A stretch of DNA of 64,000 nt, from assembly GCA_928212115.1 (NCBI GenBank), contig CAKMRJ010005634.1:123113234-123177233 (forward strand). Reading direction: 5' to 3'. A program made the translations under genes and the position numbers. This document shows positions 21,528 through 32,711 of this stretch, piece after piece (positions within the stretch are counted from its first letter, which is position 1; every line of letters begins with the position of its first letter). This stretch comes from Lactuca virosa. Lineage: Eukaryota; Streptophyta; Magnoliopsida; Asterales; Asteraceae. A model generated the notes under the pieces. The model was not told the origin of the DNA. It searched no databases and was given only the letters and a program-made list of their open reading frames with translations.

Positions 21528-23885
21528 TGTGACAACCCGTAATTTCTTCCTGTAAGCCAATCAAATAAATCAAAAGTTCAGACTTGTTTCTGTTATCTTT
21601 TTACTGGGTTAAGGGTCATATTTGAGTTCTAGGCCTAGTACACTTAAAGGATTGTATGTTAGGAAGTGTTAGCAAGATATCAGTGGACTGCATTCGAGCC
21701 GGAAACACCTTCAAAAGAGGTTCACGGCCGCAAACTAGGTTCACGACCGTGAACCCATCCTTAGGCCATGAACTACTCTCCCCCATATATATGGGTGTTA
21801 GCCATTTTTCTCATCATTCCAGCCATGAATTCTTCCTTTCTCTCTCAAGTATCATCCACAAAAAAAGTCTTCTTTTACCCCGAAAACGTGAGTATCTTAC
21901 CCCTTTACTTGTTCATACTTGGAAAACCCTTTGATTCTATCATTGATTCATCACTTTTCATCAAGATCTTCAAGGAGTTCTTGGACCGTGAACCACTCTA
22001 AAGGTCGTGAACCCTTCATCATTGGCCATGAACCCTTCATAGATTCAAGCTAGGATCGTGAACACTTCAAGTGTTCTTGGACCGTGAACCCTCCAAGGGC
22101 TGTGAACACCTCTTGTGTGGTCGTAAACACCTTTCAACCCTTCATTCTCGGTTCTAACACTTCATTGAAAGTGTTTCCTAGTTCCTAAGGTTGTTTCCTT
22201 TACACTTTAGTTGTTATAGGCCCTAATTTCATACATATATATGTTAATATATGCTAAATAGGATCCATTTGTGCTCGGGACTTCACTTGGCATACCAAGC
22301 ATCCTATATTGATCTTTCATTCAAATCACTCACTGCAGGTGAGTTCATACCCCCGTTAAATACAGTTTTAAATGCTTTTTAAATGCTTTTAGGGGGAGAA
22401 TACAAGTAGAAAACAATACAATTGTGTTAACCATTTACATGTGAAAACAACACCCAAAAGGATTTCTTATACTCAAAACTTGTTAAAACTCTTTTAAACT
22501 ATTTTAAACTTCTTTTATATCAAATCATATTCAACTATCTATTTACGTATAAGTATGCTTTAACGGACTTAGGACTATTGCTAGATACCTTGACTCCTGT
22601 TCCTTGTTTGGTTGTGGGCTTAGGGTAGGATCACTAGTCCGACTGTCGACTAAATCATAGTTATAATTATTAAATACATATATGAATATTAAACCCATTT
22701 TTAAGGAACATACTTAACTTAGTTGCTTATGGTGAGTAATTGAGTCTTTCTTCAAACTTAGTAACAGTTCAAACAAACGTACTAGTAAACTATAATAGGT
22801 ATAGTTTAGAGGTTCATTACATACTATTTCTAGAACAGAGAAACATACATGAGTTAGTACATTCATACCATTACTATATATTACAAAACATACTATAACA
22901 AGAACAGAAAGGAACATACATACTATAACAAGAACAGAAAGGAACATACATACTATAACAATAACAGAAAAGAACAAACATACAATAACTAGAACAAGAT
23001 AACAATAATGTGAACCACTACGTCATGGCATAACAATATATTTGTTATGTCGCGTTTTGTAACCAGCGTCTCCTAGAGGGAAAGCGGGCATTGTGTGTAT
23101 AGATCTATACGGGACCGACAATCCCACATCTCGACTGTTAGCTATAGTTTGGCCGGCATGCCAAGGGGTGACAAATGTCACATTAGTTTCGATGCCAGCA
23201 GGTCGTCGTGTTAAACACTAGTCAATCAGCGTGGTTATAACCACATCACATTTTTAACCTTATTTAACAATTTGGTTTTAAGGTAGTTAGTGATTCAGTA
23301 GTTATTTTATACAACACTACCATACACTTTCATTTTTCCATTACATTCATGCGGTGATATTCTCACATTGAGAAATGCAAACTATTTTCTAGTAAAGATA
23401 GTCATAAACTTGGAAAAACATACATTTTTACGAGAGAACAAACATACAAAACAGTTGAGTCTTGGTAGAAGACTACTTTTCATTTTAGTAGAAAATATAG
23501 GATTTTCTAGGAAGTATACAAACATTTACATCAAAAACACTTACAAACATTTTCATGAAAATATGCAAACTTTTGACACTAAAACTTAGAACTCACCAAC
23601 TTAAATGTTGATCTACTCTTTCAAAATAACTCGTATTCTCAGGTCACCAGTAGACAGGTACACTGGACCAGGTTTTGAGAAGAAGGAGCATGTTCAAGAC
23701 TCGTCTTTTATTTTGATATTATTTCTGGTGTCTTACAACTATTCACAGAACACACATGTATAAACTATATTATTAATGCAATGGATGATGTTGTTGCTTG
23801 ATTTACTATTGTGCATTGTTATGATACTGTACATGACGTCCTCATCCCTCAAACGTTTCCGCCGTTCCGGTTTGGGGGTGTGACA
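21528..23885 (+). repeat. 5' LTR of gypsy B (2,358 bp)
   Basis: It starts TGTGACAACCCGTAAT and ends GGGGGTGTGACA. A near-palindrome GGTTCACGACCGTGAACC lies at 21738-21755, followed by a TATATAT box at 21786-21792 and many half-sites of the CCGTGAAC type up to about 22130. It has a donor-like CAG/GTGAGT (GT at 22339), a purine run GGGGGAGAATACAAG near 22393, TATAGATCTATA (23098-23109) and an acceptor-like TTCTCAG (AG at 23641-23642). It is nearly identical to the solo LTR at 40786, which has one more copy of the TTCACGGCCGCAAACTAGG unit. Confidence 0.94.
22891..23010 (+). repeat. 30 bp tandem repeat in the gypsy B LTR
   Basis: Four contiguous 30 bp units start at 22891, 22921, 22951 and 22981 (TACTATAACAAGAACAGAAA...), the last one degraded. 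The same array is at 42175-42294 in the sister LTR. The hydrophobic minus-strand frame over it is an artefact. Confidence 0.92.
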
Positions 23886-24529
23886 GATTTGTATAAGAGA
23901 TTTGTTTATAGTGAACTGAGTATATCAACCCATAAAAGATATACAACTATAAACACATTGGTATTAAAATACTCTGACCAAGAGTCTATACTTTTAAAAT
24001 AATAAAATATTTTACCAAAAGTATACATACATGCATTCATACTAGAATCAGTGTCATACTAGAACAGAACAAAAGTATTGCGGTTGTTGAACAGCACAAG
24101 TAGGCTTGGGGACATATAATCAGGTGTGGGATGGATATATCCTGATCAACTATATCTACTACAATTGAACTCTAGAACAAAACATAAACATAAAATACTA
24201 TAGGAGTATTTTGTGATACTATAATTACTTATGTGAAAACTAAAAAGGTCTTTACTAGTAGGTCTATAGTTGTTGAGTGGATACGCTTAGGTTATATACG
24301 ACTAAGATGTTATAGACTTAGAATCTGTGATCTTCGCTTTACTTCATGTTCCTTGTTTGGTTGTGGACTTAGAGTTGGGTCACGTATTCGAAGGTCTATT
24401 CTATCTTCAGTTGTGTATAACTGGTATGCACTACGTAAGTATAGAAGTAACTGGTAAGGATCATCTTATAATTATCTTAGTAGTACATCTATTATATGTT
24501 TCTTACACCCCTTTTCTCGCTTAGATACC
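23886..24529 (+). other. 5' leader of gypsy B with decayed primer site and an LTR-like block
   Basis: Just after the LTR, TTGTATAAGAGA (about 23889-23900) looks like TTGGTATCAGAGC with one base lost and two changed. Further on, 24340-24375 contains TGTTCCTTGTTTGGTTGTGG plus ACTTAGAG, identical to a segment in the LTR interior (10966-10990), with weaker similarity either side. A piece of LTR-type sequence therefore also lies in the leader. No ORF. Confidence 0.6.
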
Positions 24530-25276
24530 ATGGCTGGATTCCATCTCCCTGGCGACCCGTACTTTCCCAATCAAGGGATTGGTGGATGGCTTGAAGCTGA
24601 ACCCGAAGAAGAGAACCCAGTGGTCCAAGTAGAAGAAGACCTCGAGGAGAGTTCTGATGAAGAGAACAAGGAGGAAGTCCAAGAAGACTCGGACTCAGAA
24701 CCCGAGGTCTATAATCCACCCCAAGTTTCTCCAAATCCTAACCCTCGTCAGGATTTTCGAGGCCCGATGCCTCTGTGGGCAGCGAACCTGGGAAGGTGGA
24801 GCCACGAACAGGAACAACCACCTCCTTACAATGGGGACCGAAGCTTCTACAACCTGAATGAGGGAGGCTCAGCAGACAGAGTCCTTCCTATCTTGGTTCG
24901 ACGTGTTGCTCGTAATGCTGAGGAGAAGAGAGCAAACTTCGACCAAGTCATGGAGATTCGTGCTAACTCCGGAGTCAACACAGTTCATCTCTGTCATCTG
25001 ACTGATGACCATAACTTAGAAAGGACTCGCACTGACGCCCTACAGGTAGAGTTGAATGCCTGCCAATCTGAAGTTAGGGATCTTCGTCAAAACGAGGTGG
25101 CATTGCAAAGGCGTGTGTGGGAAACAGAACAACAGCTAGCCAATCCAGGGCTGAATCAAGTACCAACCAGAACAACCCTCCTCGCGAGTAGAGTCTACTC
25201 TACTCTCTTTTTTGGATATAAATTAGGTCTATGTATAGACTCTAGTATTAATTTCCTGCTTATGTTAAGACCTTGA
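24530..25276 (+). CDS. extra ORF upstream of gag in gypsy B, unknown function
   Basis: An uninterrupted 248-codon frame begins with a well-placed ATG (ATACCATGGCTGG). Residues about 20-65 are strongly acidic (Glu/Asp/Ser-rich), residues about 65-110 are Pro/Asn-rich, and about 135-210 is rich in heptad-like Leu/Val/Arg and predicts a coiled coil (NLERTRTDALQVELNACQSE, then QRRVWETEQQL). The last 35 residues are hydrophobic and may be read-through past the original end. It is in sense orientation between LTR and gag and is the only open frame of this element without a break. I do not recognise a family. It could be a lineage-specific accessory protein or a captured host piece. Confidence 0.5.
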   Translation: MAGFHLPGDPYFPNQGIGGWLEAEPEEENPVVQVEEDLEESSDEENKEEVQEDSDSEPEVYNPPQVSPNPNPRQDFRGPMPLWAANLGRWSHEQEQPPPYNGDRSFYNLNEGGSADRVLPILVRRVARNAEEKRANFDQVMEIRANSGVNTVHLCHLTDDHNLERTRTDALQVELNACQSEVRDLRQNEVALQRRVWETEQQLANPGLNQVPTRTTLLASRVYSTLFFGYKLGLCIDSSINFLLMLRP

Positions 25277-25579
25277 ACTTTCAGTTTGTTAGGTCTTTGT
25301 GCTGTCAAAATTTTCTCATTTCTGGTATGATGTAAGACCTACTCTAAGGTCAATTTTCCCGAACTTATGCATCTATAATGCCAATGATATTGACTCGCAT
25401 CAAATCCTCTTGAAAAATCCTTGTTCAAATACTCTCATCTTTCTAGTGTTGGATCTCTATTACAAACACATTCTCATTTACTTGTTGAACTATGGCGATT
25501 TAGTTCATGGATCACTCTCATTATTCTCACTAATGAACTCTTACTATTATATTCATCTTTGTAAACTTATAGTTAAAAG

Positions 25580-26700
25580 ATGCATCCACGTAGATCAACA
25601 AGACGCAATCCTCCGATAACTCCAACTCAACCACCACTTCCTCCACAATATGATCATGCAGCTCTCCAAGCTGCAGTGGTTGCGGCTGTTACGGTAGCCT
25701 TAGCCTAATTCAACGCTAGAGGTACTAGCGGGGGTGGGTCGGGTGTTAACTCCACTCAGGGTGGTAGTCACGGGCACCTTAGGGAGTACAAAGACTTCAC
25801 CAACTGCAAACCCAGAAATCTTTAACGGAACTGGAGGATTTATCGCTCTATCGCAATGGATAGAGAAAACGGAGTCGATCTTCGAGATATGCTCCTACCC
25901 GGAAGGAAGCAAAGTAAAATTTGTTGCATGCACCTTCTCGGACAGAGCCCTCACATGGTGGAATAGCCATGTCAAGTCACTTACTCTCATAGTGGCTAAT
26001 GAGATGGACTGGGAAGCTCTGAAGGAGCTGATGATTGGGGAATACTGCCCGAGGGGCGAAGTTCAGAAACTTGAACAGGAACTTTGGAGCCTAACCATGA
26101 AGGGCTCCGACATAGTAGCCTACACTGTCAGGTTCAGTGATCTGGTGGCTCTATGTCCGGGGATGGTCCCCACTGAGGGGAAGAAGATCGAGAGGTACAT
26201 TTGGGGGCTGGTACCTCCATTTCAGGGGAATGTGCTAGCTTCGAATCCCACTACCTTCGACAGTGCCAAGCGATTGGCACAGCGGCTCACTGACCATGGA
26301 GTCTGCGCACCAACAACATCCCCTGTTGTCCCAGAACCAGCCAAAACAGCCGACAACAAATAGAACTTTTGGGACAAGAAGAAGAACAACACGGCGCAAA
26401 ACTTTGCCAAGAAGCAACAGATTGTGGCTATTCATGCCGCAACAACACCTGCTTCCACTGCGCCGGCGAAACAGTACGTTGGGAGCTTGCCGAAATGCAA
26501 CAAGTGCAGCTTTCATCACAACAACCCCTTCCGAGAGATGCAGTGTGCGAACTACAATAGGAAAGGGCACACAGCCCGTTTCTGTAAGGCTCCGGCAAGG
26601 CCAATCACCCAGGTCTCTGGTGCTGGAGCAGGCCAGGCCTGCTACGGGTGTGGTGAGGTTGGTCACTACAAGAGGAACTACCCAAAAGCAGGGAATGCTG
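25580..26700 (+). pseudogene. gag of gypsy B (broken)
   Basis: The ATG at 25580 starts MHPRRSTRRNPP, a basic N-terminus usual for this lineage. It is stopped by TAA at 25706-25708, with a frame change near 25820. The capsid region matches the Retrotrans_gag family: FNGTGGFIALSQWIEKTE, ALTWWNSHVKSL, WEALKELMIGEYCPRGE. A TAG at 26361-26363 splits it from the nucleocapsid. Both zinc knuckles are damaged: the first reads C-x2-Y (Cys lost), the second keeps CYGCGEVGH but ends in Tyr instead of Cys. 25277-25579, between the extra ORF and this ATG, holds no recognised feature. Confidence 0.9.
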
Positions 26701-27520
26701 GCGGAGTAGGAAGAGTCTTAGCAATAGGCCATGAGGAAGCTGTGGCAGACCCTACAGTGGTCACTGGTACGTTTCTCCTCGACAACTCTTATGCATGCAT
26801 ATTATTCAATAGTGGAGCGGAGAGGAGTTTCGTGAACCAAAACATTAAACACTTACTTAAACCACAACCACGGGCACTTAAAGAAACGTTCACCGTAGAA
26901 ATGGCTAACGGGAAGACTGAGAGTACTAACGATATATACATAGGATGTACCCTAACTTTAGATAGCTATTCATTCCAAATCGACCTCATGTCTGTCTCAA
27001 TTAAAAGTTTTGACGTCATTATCGGCATGGATTGGTTGAGTCTTCATCGTGCTGACATCATGTGTTTTGAGAAAGCCGTTCATCTTAATCTACCGAATAG
27101 CAAAACCTTAGTTATCTATGGCGACAAACCAGGCACGAGCCTTCGAATCATCTCGAGTATCCAAGCCCAAAAATACTTACGAAAGGAATATCATGCGTTC
27201 CTTGCTCATGTGTTTGATGTGAGCCAAGAGGCGAAAGACATAAAGAACATCCCAGAAGTACGCGACTTTCCCGACATTTTTCCCGAAGAACTACCAGGAT
27301 TACCACCACAATGTCAAGTCGAGTTCAGAATCGACTTAGTTCCAGGAGCCACCCTTGTAGCCCAATCACCTTATCGACTAGCACCGGCTGAGATGCAGGA
27401 ACTATCTGGTCAACTGAACAAACTACTCAGCAAAGGACTTATCAGACAAAGCTTCTCACCCTGGGGAGCACCGGTCTTGTTCGTAAAGAAGAAAGACGGA
27501 TCGTTCTGTATGTGCATGAC
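26701..27520 (+). pseudogene. protease and RT N-terminus of gypsy B
   Basis: One open frame (from 26424) passes from nucleocapsid through protease into RT. The protease active site reads Asn-Ser-Gly in the context LFNSGAERSFV, so the catalytic Asp is gone. IIGMDWL follows, then the RT fingers (FPEELPGLPPQ, GLIRQSFSPWGAPVLFVKKKDGSF). RT wording stops at CMCM near 27518, and the frame runs on to 27590 in unrelated Lys-rich codons. The rest of RT resumes after 35170. Confidence 0.9.
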
Positions 27521-27655
27521 GAAAAGACGGAAAAAATCTCAAGAACTGAAAAAGAAAAAGGATCACCGTAAAAGGATCGACAAAACCTGACGGTACGACG
27601 CTTCTCAAACACGATACCATGCTCCTAGCTACCGAACGATCCCCTCTACACTATA
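27521..27655. other. unexplained purine-rich filler within gypsy B RT
   Basis: About 100 bp, rich in A and G (GACGGAAAAAATCTC, AAAAAGAAAAAGG), replace the expected start of RT motif C. RT-like sequence (CCCCTCTACAC) returns just before the next insertion at 27656. The origin is not visible in this window. Confidence 0.6.
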
Positions 27656-28407
27656 TGTTGGATTAATGTCTAAGTCCATAACTATATTTGGTATGTACTT
27701 GACCCGACCCGGCATGGTCCATTTGGGTTGCACTTCACCGACACAATTTATATGGATAGTCTTTTGAGAATAGTATATTTATGATTTATATTAATATATT
27801 ATAAGTTCTAATATATTAATATGGAATCATATTATTTAATTAGTATTGATCAAGAATTAATTTACAATTAATTAAGTGATCAAAAAGAACTAATTAAATA
27901 TGGACTCTTATATATATGGAATGGGCCAAGTTCATTTAGGTTGGGCTAAGCTTTCATGGATGGTCCATGGAGCTTTTAATCCATGGATCCTATGTAAATG
28001 AAAGATCATAGGTATTTGGGTTTACATGGATGTAACCCTAATCCTCCATAATATATAAAGGGGTCCTTGGCTCACAAAATTGGCACAAGTGTGTGAAAAT
28101 AAGAATGGGCTGATTTTAGTGTGCATACATATTCTCTCAAGTTCTTCCAATGTGTTTTGGTGATTTGTGATTCCATTTGAGGCTTCCACACTATTGGGGC
28201 TAAGCTCTTAAAGCTTGAAGACATCAAGCTACATCAAAAGGTATGTCATCTAACTAGAACTTTGTAGTATAGGTGCTTCATAATATGCTAGTTAGGATGA
28301 AACCTTGGAATAGTTAATATTTGCATGTATAATAGAGAAAACATAGATCCAAGGTTTATAGGGTTGCATGTACACCATAGGAGTGGTAGTATGCTCAAAA
28401 CCCAACA
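27656..28407 (+). repeat. 5' LTR of the plus-strand gag-only element
   Basis: It starts TGTTGGATTAATG and ends AAACCCAACA. A TATATAAAGG box lies near 28052-28061, upstream of a probable start for the R region. It is 752 bp, like the 3' LTR. Confidence 0.95.
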
Positions 28408-28408
28408 G

Positions 28409-28420
28409 TTGTATCAGAGC
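28409..28420 (+). other. primer binding site of the plus-strand gag-only element
   Basis: TTGTATCAGAGC directly after the LTR differs by one base from the Met-tRNA site TGGTATCAGAGC; the minus-strand copy has the exact site. Confidence 0.88.
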
Positions 28421-29665
28421 AATGGGTTGTTTTCTGTTATATTGATGCAAATGTTTTATTTTCAAGTTGAAAAAAAAAAGAAAAAAAAAACATGACGTTT
28501 ATCAAATTTTAAGATAATTACTTGTTTTGTGAAAAAACAAATTGTAAAATTTGAATCATTTGTTATATGAGTTGAATTAGGTCAAATTTAGTAAAAGATA
28601 AAATGATATGATTATTTTATTAGTTTTAAAAGTTTGATCTAAATGTTTTAAGGAGTTACATATTTTGTCATAAAATTTTGGAACTCAAAAGTTTTTTTTA
28701 ATTTGTGATCTTAAGGGTTTTTTAAACTTCCATAAGTTATGGATATGAAAGTTTTTTTTTAAAAAAAAAATTTTGATTCAAAGTTTTTATGGAGTTATAA
28801 AATTTGGTGTTAATGTTTTAAAGAATTCCATAACTTGTTCTTAAGTTATGGAACATGGAAAGTTTCATCATAAAACACCATTAATTCCATAAGTTATGGA
28901 ATCCAAAGGTTTTCAAGAATTACAAAACTTGCCCTCAAGTTTTGGAATTTGAGAAAAGTTTTTTATGAGAAAAAGAATTGAATTCTAAAACTCTTGGGTT
29001 CATAACTTAAACAATTAATTAAATGGTTTTAATTTTGAGTTTAATAATTGGAATTATGATGTTTTGTTGAATAGTTCAAATTAACTCTTATGGACTTTAT
29101 TAATAGTTAATTAAAGCGTTTAATTAAAAGAGTATTATTAATCCATAAATATATGGTTTGAGTTTAATTAAATTAAAAGTCTAGTTTAATTAATAGATTA
29201 AACCACCAAGTATTTTAAATGTCTAAAATACACCCTTATACTATTATAATATTAAAAGTTTAATATATTATATGTATAAGAGCAAGTCGTCTTACCATTA
29301 GTAGGCCTCATTCACGAAGCCGGTCTATAAGGGGGGTATAAGGTTACTGCCTATAAAATGGCAGTTTAATGGGTGTCCACTCTCACTCACCGCTTCCTTG
29401 ACCGGTGGAGGGTCGTTAGCCGAACAGGTAGGACAAGGACTATAATTCTCCCTTCATTATAAGTATAATGATAAATACTAAGTAACTAAACACTTATAAA
29501 TTCCCAATCTTAGTTACTTAGGAAAATGTGAATAAGGTGCTAATCCATGAAATTACACTTTGCACTTTGTTTAAGCTGTTAGTGGAGCGTGTGTGGTTAA
29601 CCGGCACATCGATTGAGGGGTAATATTAGGGTACCAAGTATATTTGCATGGTTACTTCACACCTT

Positions 29666-29697
29666 GTTTTGTGATCCTCGGCATCCCAGTCACAAAC
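29666..29697 (+). other. hairpin h4, loop with CGGCATCCC
   Basis: Stem GTTTTGTGA (29666-29674) with TCACAAAC (29690-29697), loop TCCTCGGCATCCCAG. The counterpart in the minus copy is 51705-51735. Confidence 0.75.
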
Positions 29698-29846
29698 CTG
29701 AAGGGCACACTCGAGATTGAAACATGCCATTGAAAAGTTCAATGAATCTCAAAAGAATCTAGGAGTTTCAAAACCAATTAAAACCTAATAATACATTTCG
29801 TTTATCTTGGTGGAAATTGGTGAATCGTCATTCACCTACCTTCAAA

Positions 29847-29893
29847 TATTTTATAGCTTGGATTACGGCATCCCTCTTCCAAGTTATAAAATA
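29847..29893 (+). other. hairpin h1, loop ATTACGGCATCCCTCTT
   Basis: A 15 bp stem, 29847-29861 (TATTTTATAGCTTGG) with 29879-29893 (CCAAGTTATAAAATA), has a single G/T pair. The 17 nt loop is 29862-29878. The minus-copy counterpart (51512-51557) has changed stem bases on both sides. Confidence 0.8.
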
Positions 29894-29895
29894 GT

Positions 29896-30695
29896 TTGTT
29901 GGGTCCTAGCCTTAAATCAACTTTACGTGAATTTCTCCCATTGTTGATGTCTGGTTTAGACAACAATGATCTTCCCAAACCAAGCTTTCCTAATGAATAT
30001 GACTTCCCGAGTTTGGCTCATGGAAGTCATACTTCTCTTCCTCCACCTCCTCCAATTATTCTCCCTAACCCACAAGTTCAAGGTCACTCAAGCCCTAATG
30101 GCAAGCAAGGTCTATGTGTGATCACATCTTAGAGATGAAGTCACATATTGACAAGCCGGGAGAGTTGGGTGTCAAAGTCTTGAGAAAGTTGGATGTTCAA
30201 TCACTTTCTAAGTCACATAGTGAGTTCCTTTGGGACTACTATGAAACAGACTATGACATGAACCTTAATGATCATATCTATTTGCTTGGTGCTGCTGAAT
30301 CAGCAATGATTTGGAACGATAGTAAAGCAAATTTGATTAGAAGATCAACTTCCCAAAAACTTTATGGACAGTGACAATGGTGACACTGGAAATCCAGAAA
30401 AAGCATTCTCTTCCCAATGGAAAGGGATTGGCCATAGTCAACCCGGTTGACCAAATGGTAAAGAGAAAGGCTAAGTCTGAGATAGTCCCATTACCAAAGG
30501 GTCCATATGTTTATTTTGCCAAAGGAAGGGGCGTTGATTGCAAAGCTGCCAAATTTACCTAAGGATGTTAAAGTCAATAAGTTTGACTCTACATCAGGTA
30601 GAGCCCATTATCTAACTCTGTTAAGTTCTATTCTGAGATCCTCATTACATGATGTGACTGGGTCACATGTTGATGTTTTAAGAATCAAAGAATAG
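29896..30695 (+). pseudogene. gag of the plus-strand gag-only element (broken)
   Basis: Pieces of a copia-type gag run in three frames. 29896-30132 holds the Pro-rich TSLPPPPPIILPNP segment. 30114-30374 holds the capsid part (LEMKSHIDKPGELGVKV, SESAMIW-like AAESAMIWND, IRRSTSQ). 30371-30695 holds the nucleocapsid end. The CCHC knuckle, intact in the minus copy, is out of frame and damaged near 30510-30545. The tail (STSGRAHYLTLLSSILRSS) ends at 30693-30695. Confidence 0.8.
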
Positions 30696-32192
30696 AGAGA
30701 AATCTTAAAGGAAGTATATGCTGATTCTGATCGCGAAGGTGGATTTCGATCGCATCAGAATTTTGAGCAGTTGCTTAAGAAGTTATGATATATTGCTAAG
30801 GAATAGATAACAACAATTTTCCATGTGGATTGTAAGGATAAGTTTTTCCGCAAAGTTTTAAAATAAAAGAAAATTGTTTAATTTTATTTATTTGAAGTAT
30901 CCTTACAATGGCATTTGTGGAAAATTGTTGCTTATATGATTCCACTGACAGCAATATTGGAAAATGGATTTGATTCTTTCATTTGTGGTAGTGTCTAAAT
31001 TTACCAAATCAGGAAAGTTCCTCATCACCCAAGTTTCAATTGGACCGAAACTTGGAATCATGCAAGTTGAATAGTATGATGAATGAGAACTTTCAAGCAT
31101 TGGAAAATCAAGACTAATTACTTGTTCACATGGATGTGTGAGTCAAGTGAAGGACTAAAGGGATCGAGTACACATTCTTGTGCACTGGTCATGTCCACCA
31201 CAAAGCTCGTTAAGACTATTTGATTTACTAAAGTTTAGTAAATATGGTTATACTTACAAGTTTAAGTATAATTCTGAAACATTGGAAAAGTCTCAATGTA
31301 TGGCAGAACGAATGGGAAGAATCAAATTAGGCAGAAAGATAAAAGTTTCTCAAATCTGAAAAGATGGGAGAGTACTTTAGTATCATGTTTGTGATCATCT
31401 TAATGATTTAGAAATCATATCACAATTAGTCCTCTAAAGGTCATCTTAGTGCATTCTTATGACTAAGAAGAGGAGTCATGAATTGTTGAAATGGTTAGAT
31501 CAGGAAGATGAGTCATACTTCGTTCCAAAACAATTCTTAGAGTCATACTCCAAGATTGTAACTTGAGTGACATATCTTAAAGAAAGGTTTAAAACACTTG
31601 TCAAATGTAAGAGTAAAAGTGTCCTACTCTTGTACATTTGAAATTGGTAAGTTGTGATGTTTTGGATAAAACAAAGACCAACTAAGGCCAATTGTGTGAA
31701 GTGTTTGTCTTGATAAAGAATCCGCACTATCTCTTGAATATTTGGCAAGATAGTCTTATATGTCAAGAGGATAGTGGGAGTCTTAAAGATCCTAAAAAGA
31801 ATTTCAAGAACTAATCAAGAATAAAACCTGAGGTTCTTCACTAGCACACGACTTGAGGTTTATAACCTATCGTGTTGACATATTCTGTGCCCATTCCAGT
31901 TAAAGTTGGCTTTGCATAGGAGTTCTGAAAGTTCTCAATTGGTTGCATAACAACTTGGAAGCAATGGCAGGCCCTGTACTGCCAGGTGGCAAGAAGTTAA
32001 GATTGCATAAGTTCAGTCCATATGAGTTTGGATTTGTCATTATCCTTGTCTTGTGACTATGGTTTTGACGATTCACATGGATAAGAACACATACACCATA
32101 AAATCTAAGGGTCATAAGGTTTCTCTCCGATTCATGAAAATGATGGTGAGGAAACACTTCCACCAAGTAGATTTGAAGCAGATGGCAAAAGG

Positions 32193-32251
32193 TCTAAACA
32201 ATTGAGACTATGATTACGGCATCCCTTTTCATAGTTCTGAAATTGTTTAGA
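32193..32251 (+). other. hairpin h2, loop TTACGGCATCCCTTT
   Basis: Outer stem TCTAAACAATT (32193-32203) with AATTGTTTAGA (32241-32251); inner stem CTATGA (32208-32213) with TCATAG (32229-32234). In the minus copy the outer stem is kept but the inner stem and loop are replaced by a short unrelated piece. Confidence 0.78.
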
Positions 32252-32614
32252 CACACATGCATGCTATCTAAGGAAAGGTGTATGATTTTGATAAAGTTTT
32301 ATCAAAGCATCTCGTATCAGAAATCTGAACTTTGGTAAGAAAGTCAATAAAGTATTGATTTCTAGAAGTCCAGCTGATTTCTGAGTACATGTCAAAGCTA
32401 GTGGGAGCATAAGTGTTATGCTAATAATCATCATGTTAGTGGGAGCATGATAATTATTGTTAGTGTTGCAAGTTAGCAATGTTAATTATAGAAAACAAAA
32501 GTTTCAATTCGTGAGGCTGCAGGGATTGAAAAAGTTGTTTTGCTATAATTAAGGGAGAGGATATACTTCATTTCAGTTCTAAAGGCTTAGATTGAGACCT
32601 TAATCATTAGTCAT

Positions 32615-32615
32615 A

Positions 32616-32668
<53 letters not shown>
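32615..32668. repeat. TA microsatellite
   Basis: An almost pure (TA)n run with one interruption near 32640. Confidence 0.95.
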
Positions 32669-32671
<3 letters not shown>

Positions 32672-32711
32672 TGTTGGATTGGTTCAACTTAAGGAAATTC
32701 TATATATTGCG

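Larger units (their letters stand above)
28421..29895 (+). other. long leader of the gag-only element with AAGTTATGG repeats and two hairpins
   Basis: From about 28620 to 28990 the words GGAATTC, CATAACTT, AAGTTATGG and AAAGTTTT recur in both orientations, a diffuse array also present in the minus copy (52520-52880). From 29290 the leader has a segment with AGGCCTCATTCACGAAGCC. Hairpins of the CGGCATCCC type lie at 29666-29697 and 29847-29893. No ORF. Confidence 0.7.

Noticed and set aside
22714..22977. Minus-strand hydrophobic ORF with repeated VIVCMFLSV-type segments (also 42037-42261)
   Set aside because: It is the translation of the 30 bp tandem array, whose length is a multiple of three, so the frame stays open by chance.
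22891..23010. CRISPR-like regular 30 bp repeats
   Set aside because: The units are contiguous with no spacers and lie in a plant retrotransposon LTR; it is a simple tandem array.
32212..32234. Loop word read as protein (DYDYGIP-like in h2 and h3) as a coding remnant
   Set aside because: The frame is not open beyond the hairpins, the stems differ in sequence while staying paired, and h4/hC share only the CGGCATCCC core, so structure explains it better than coding. A profile search would settle it.
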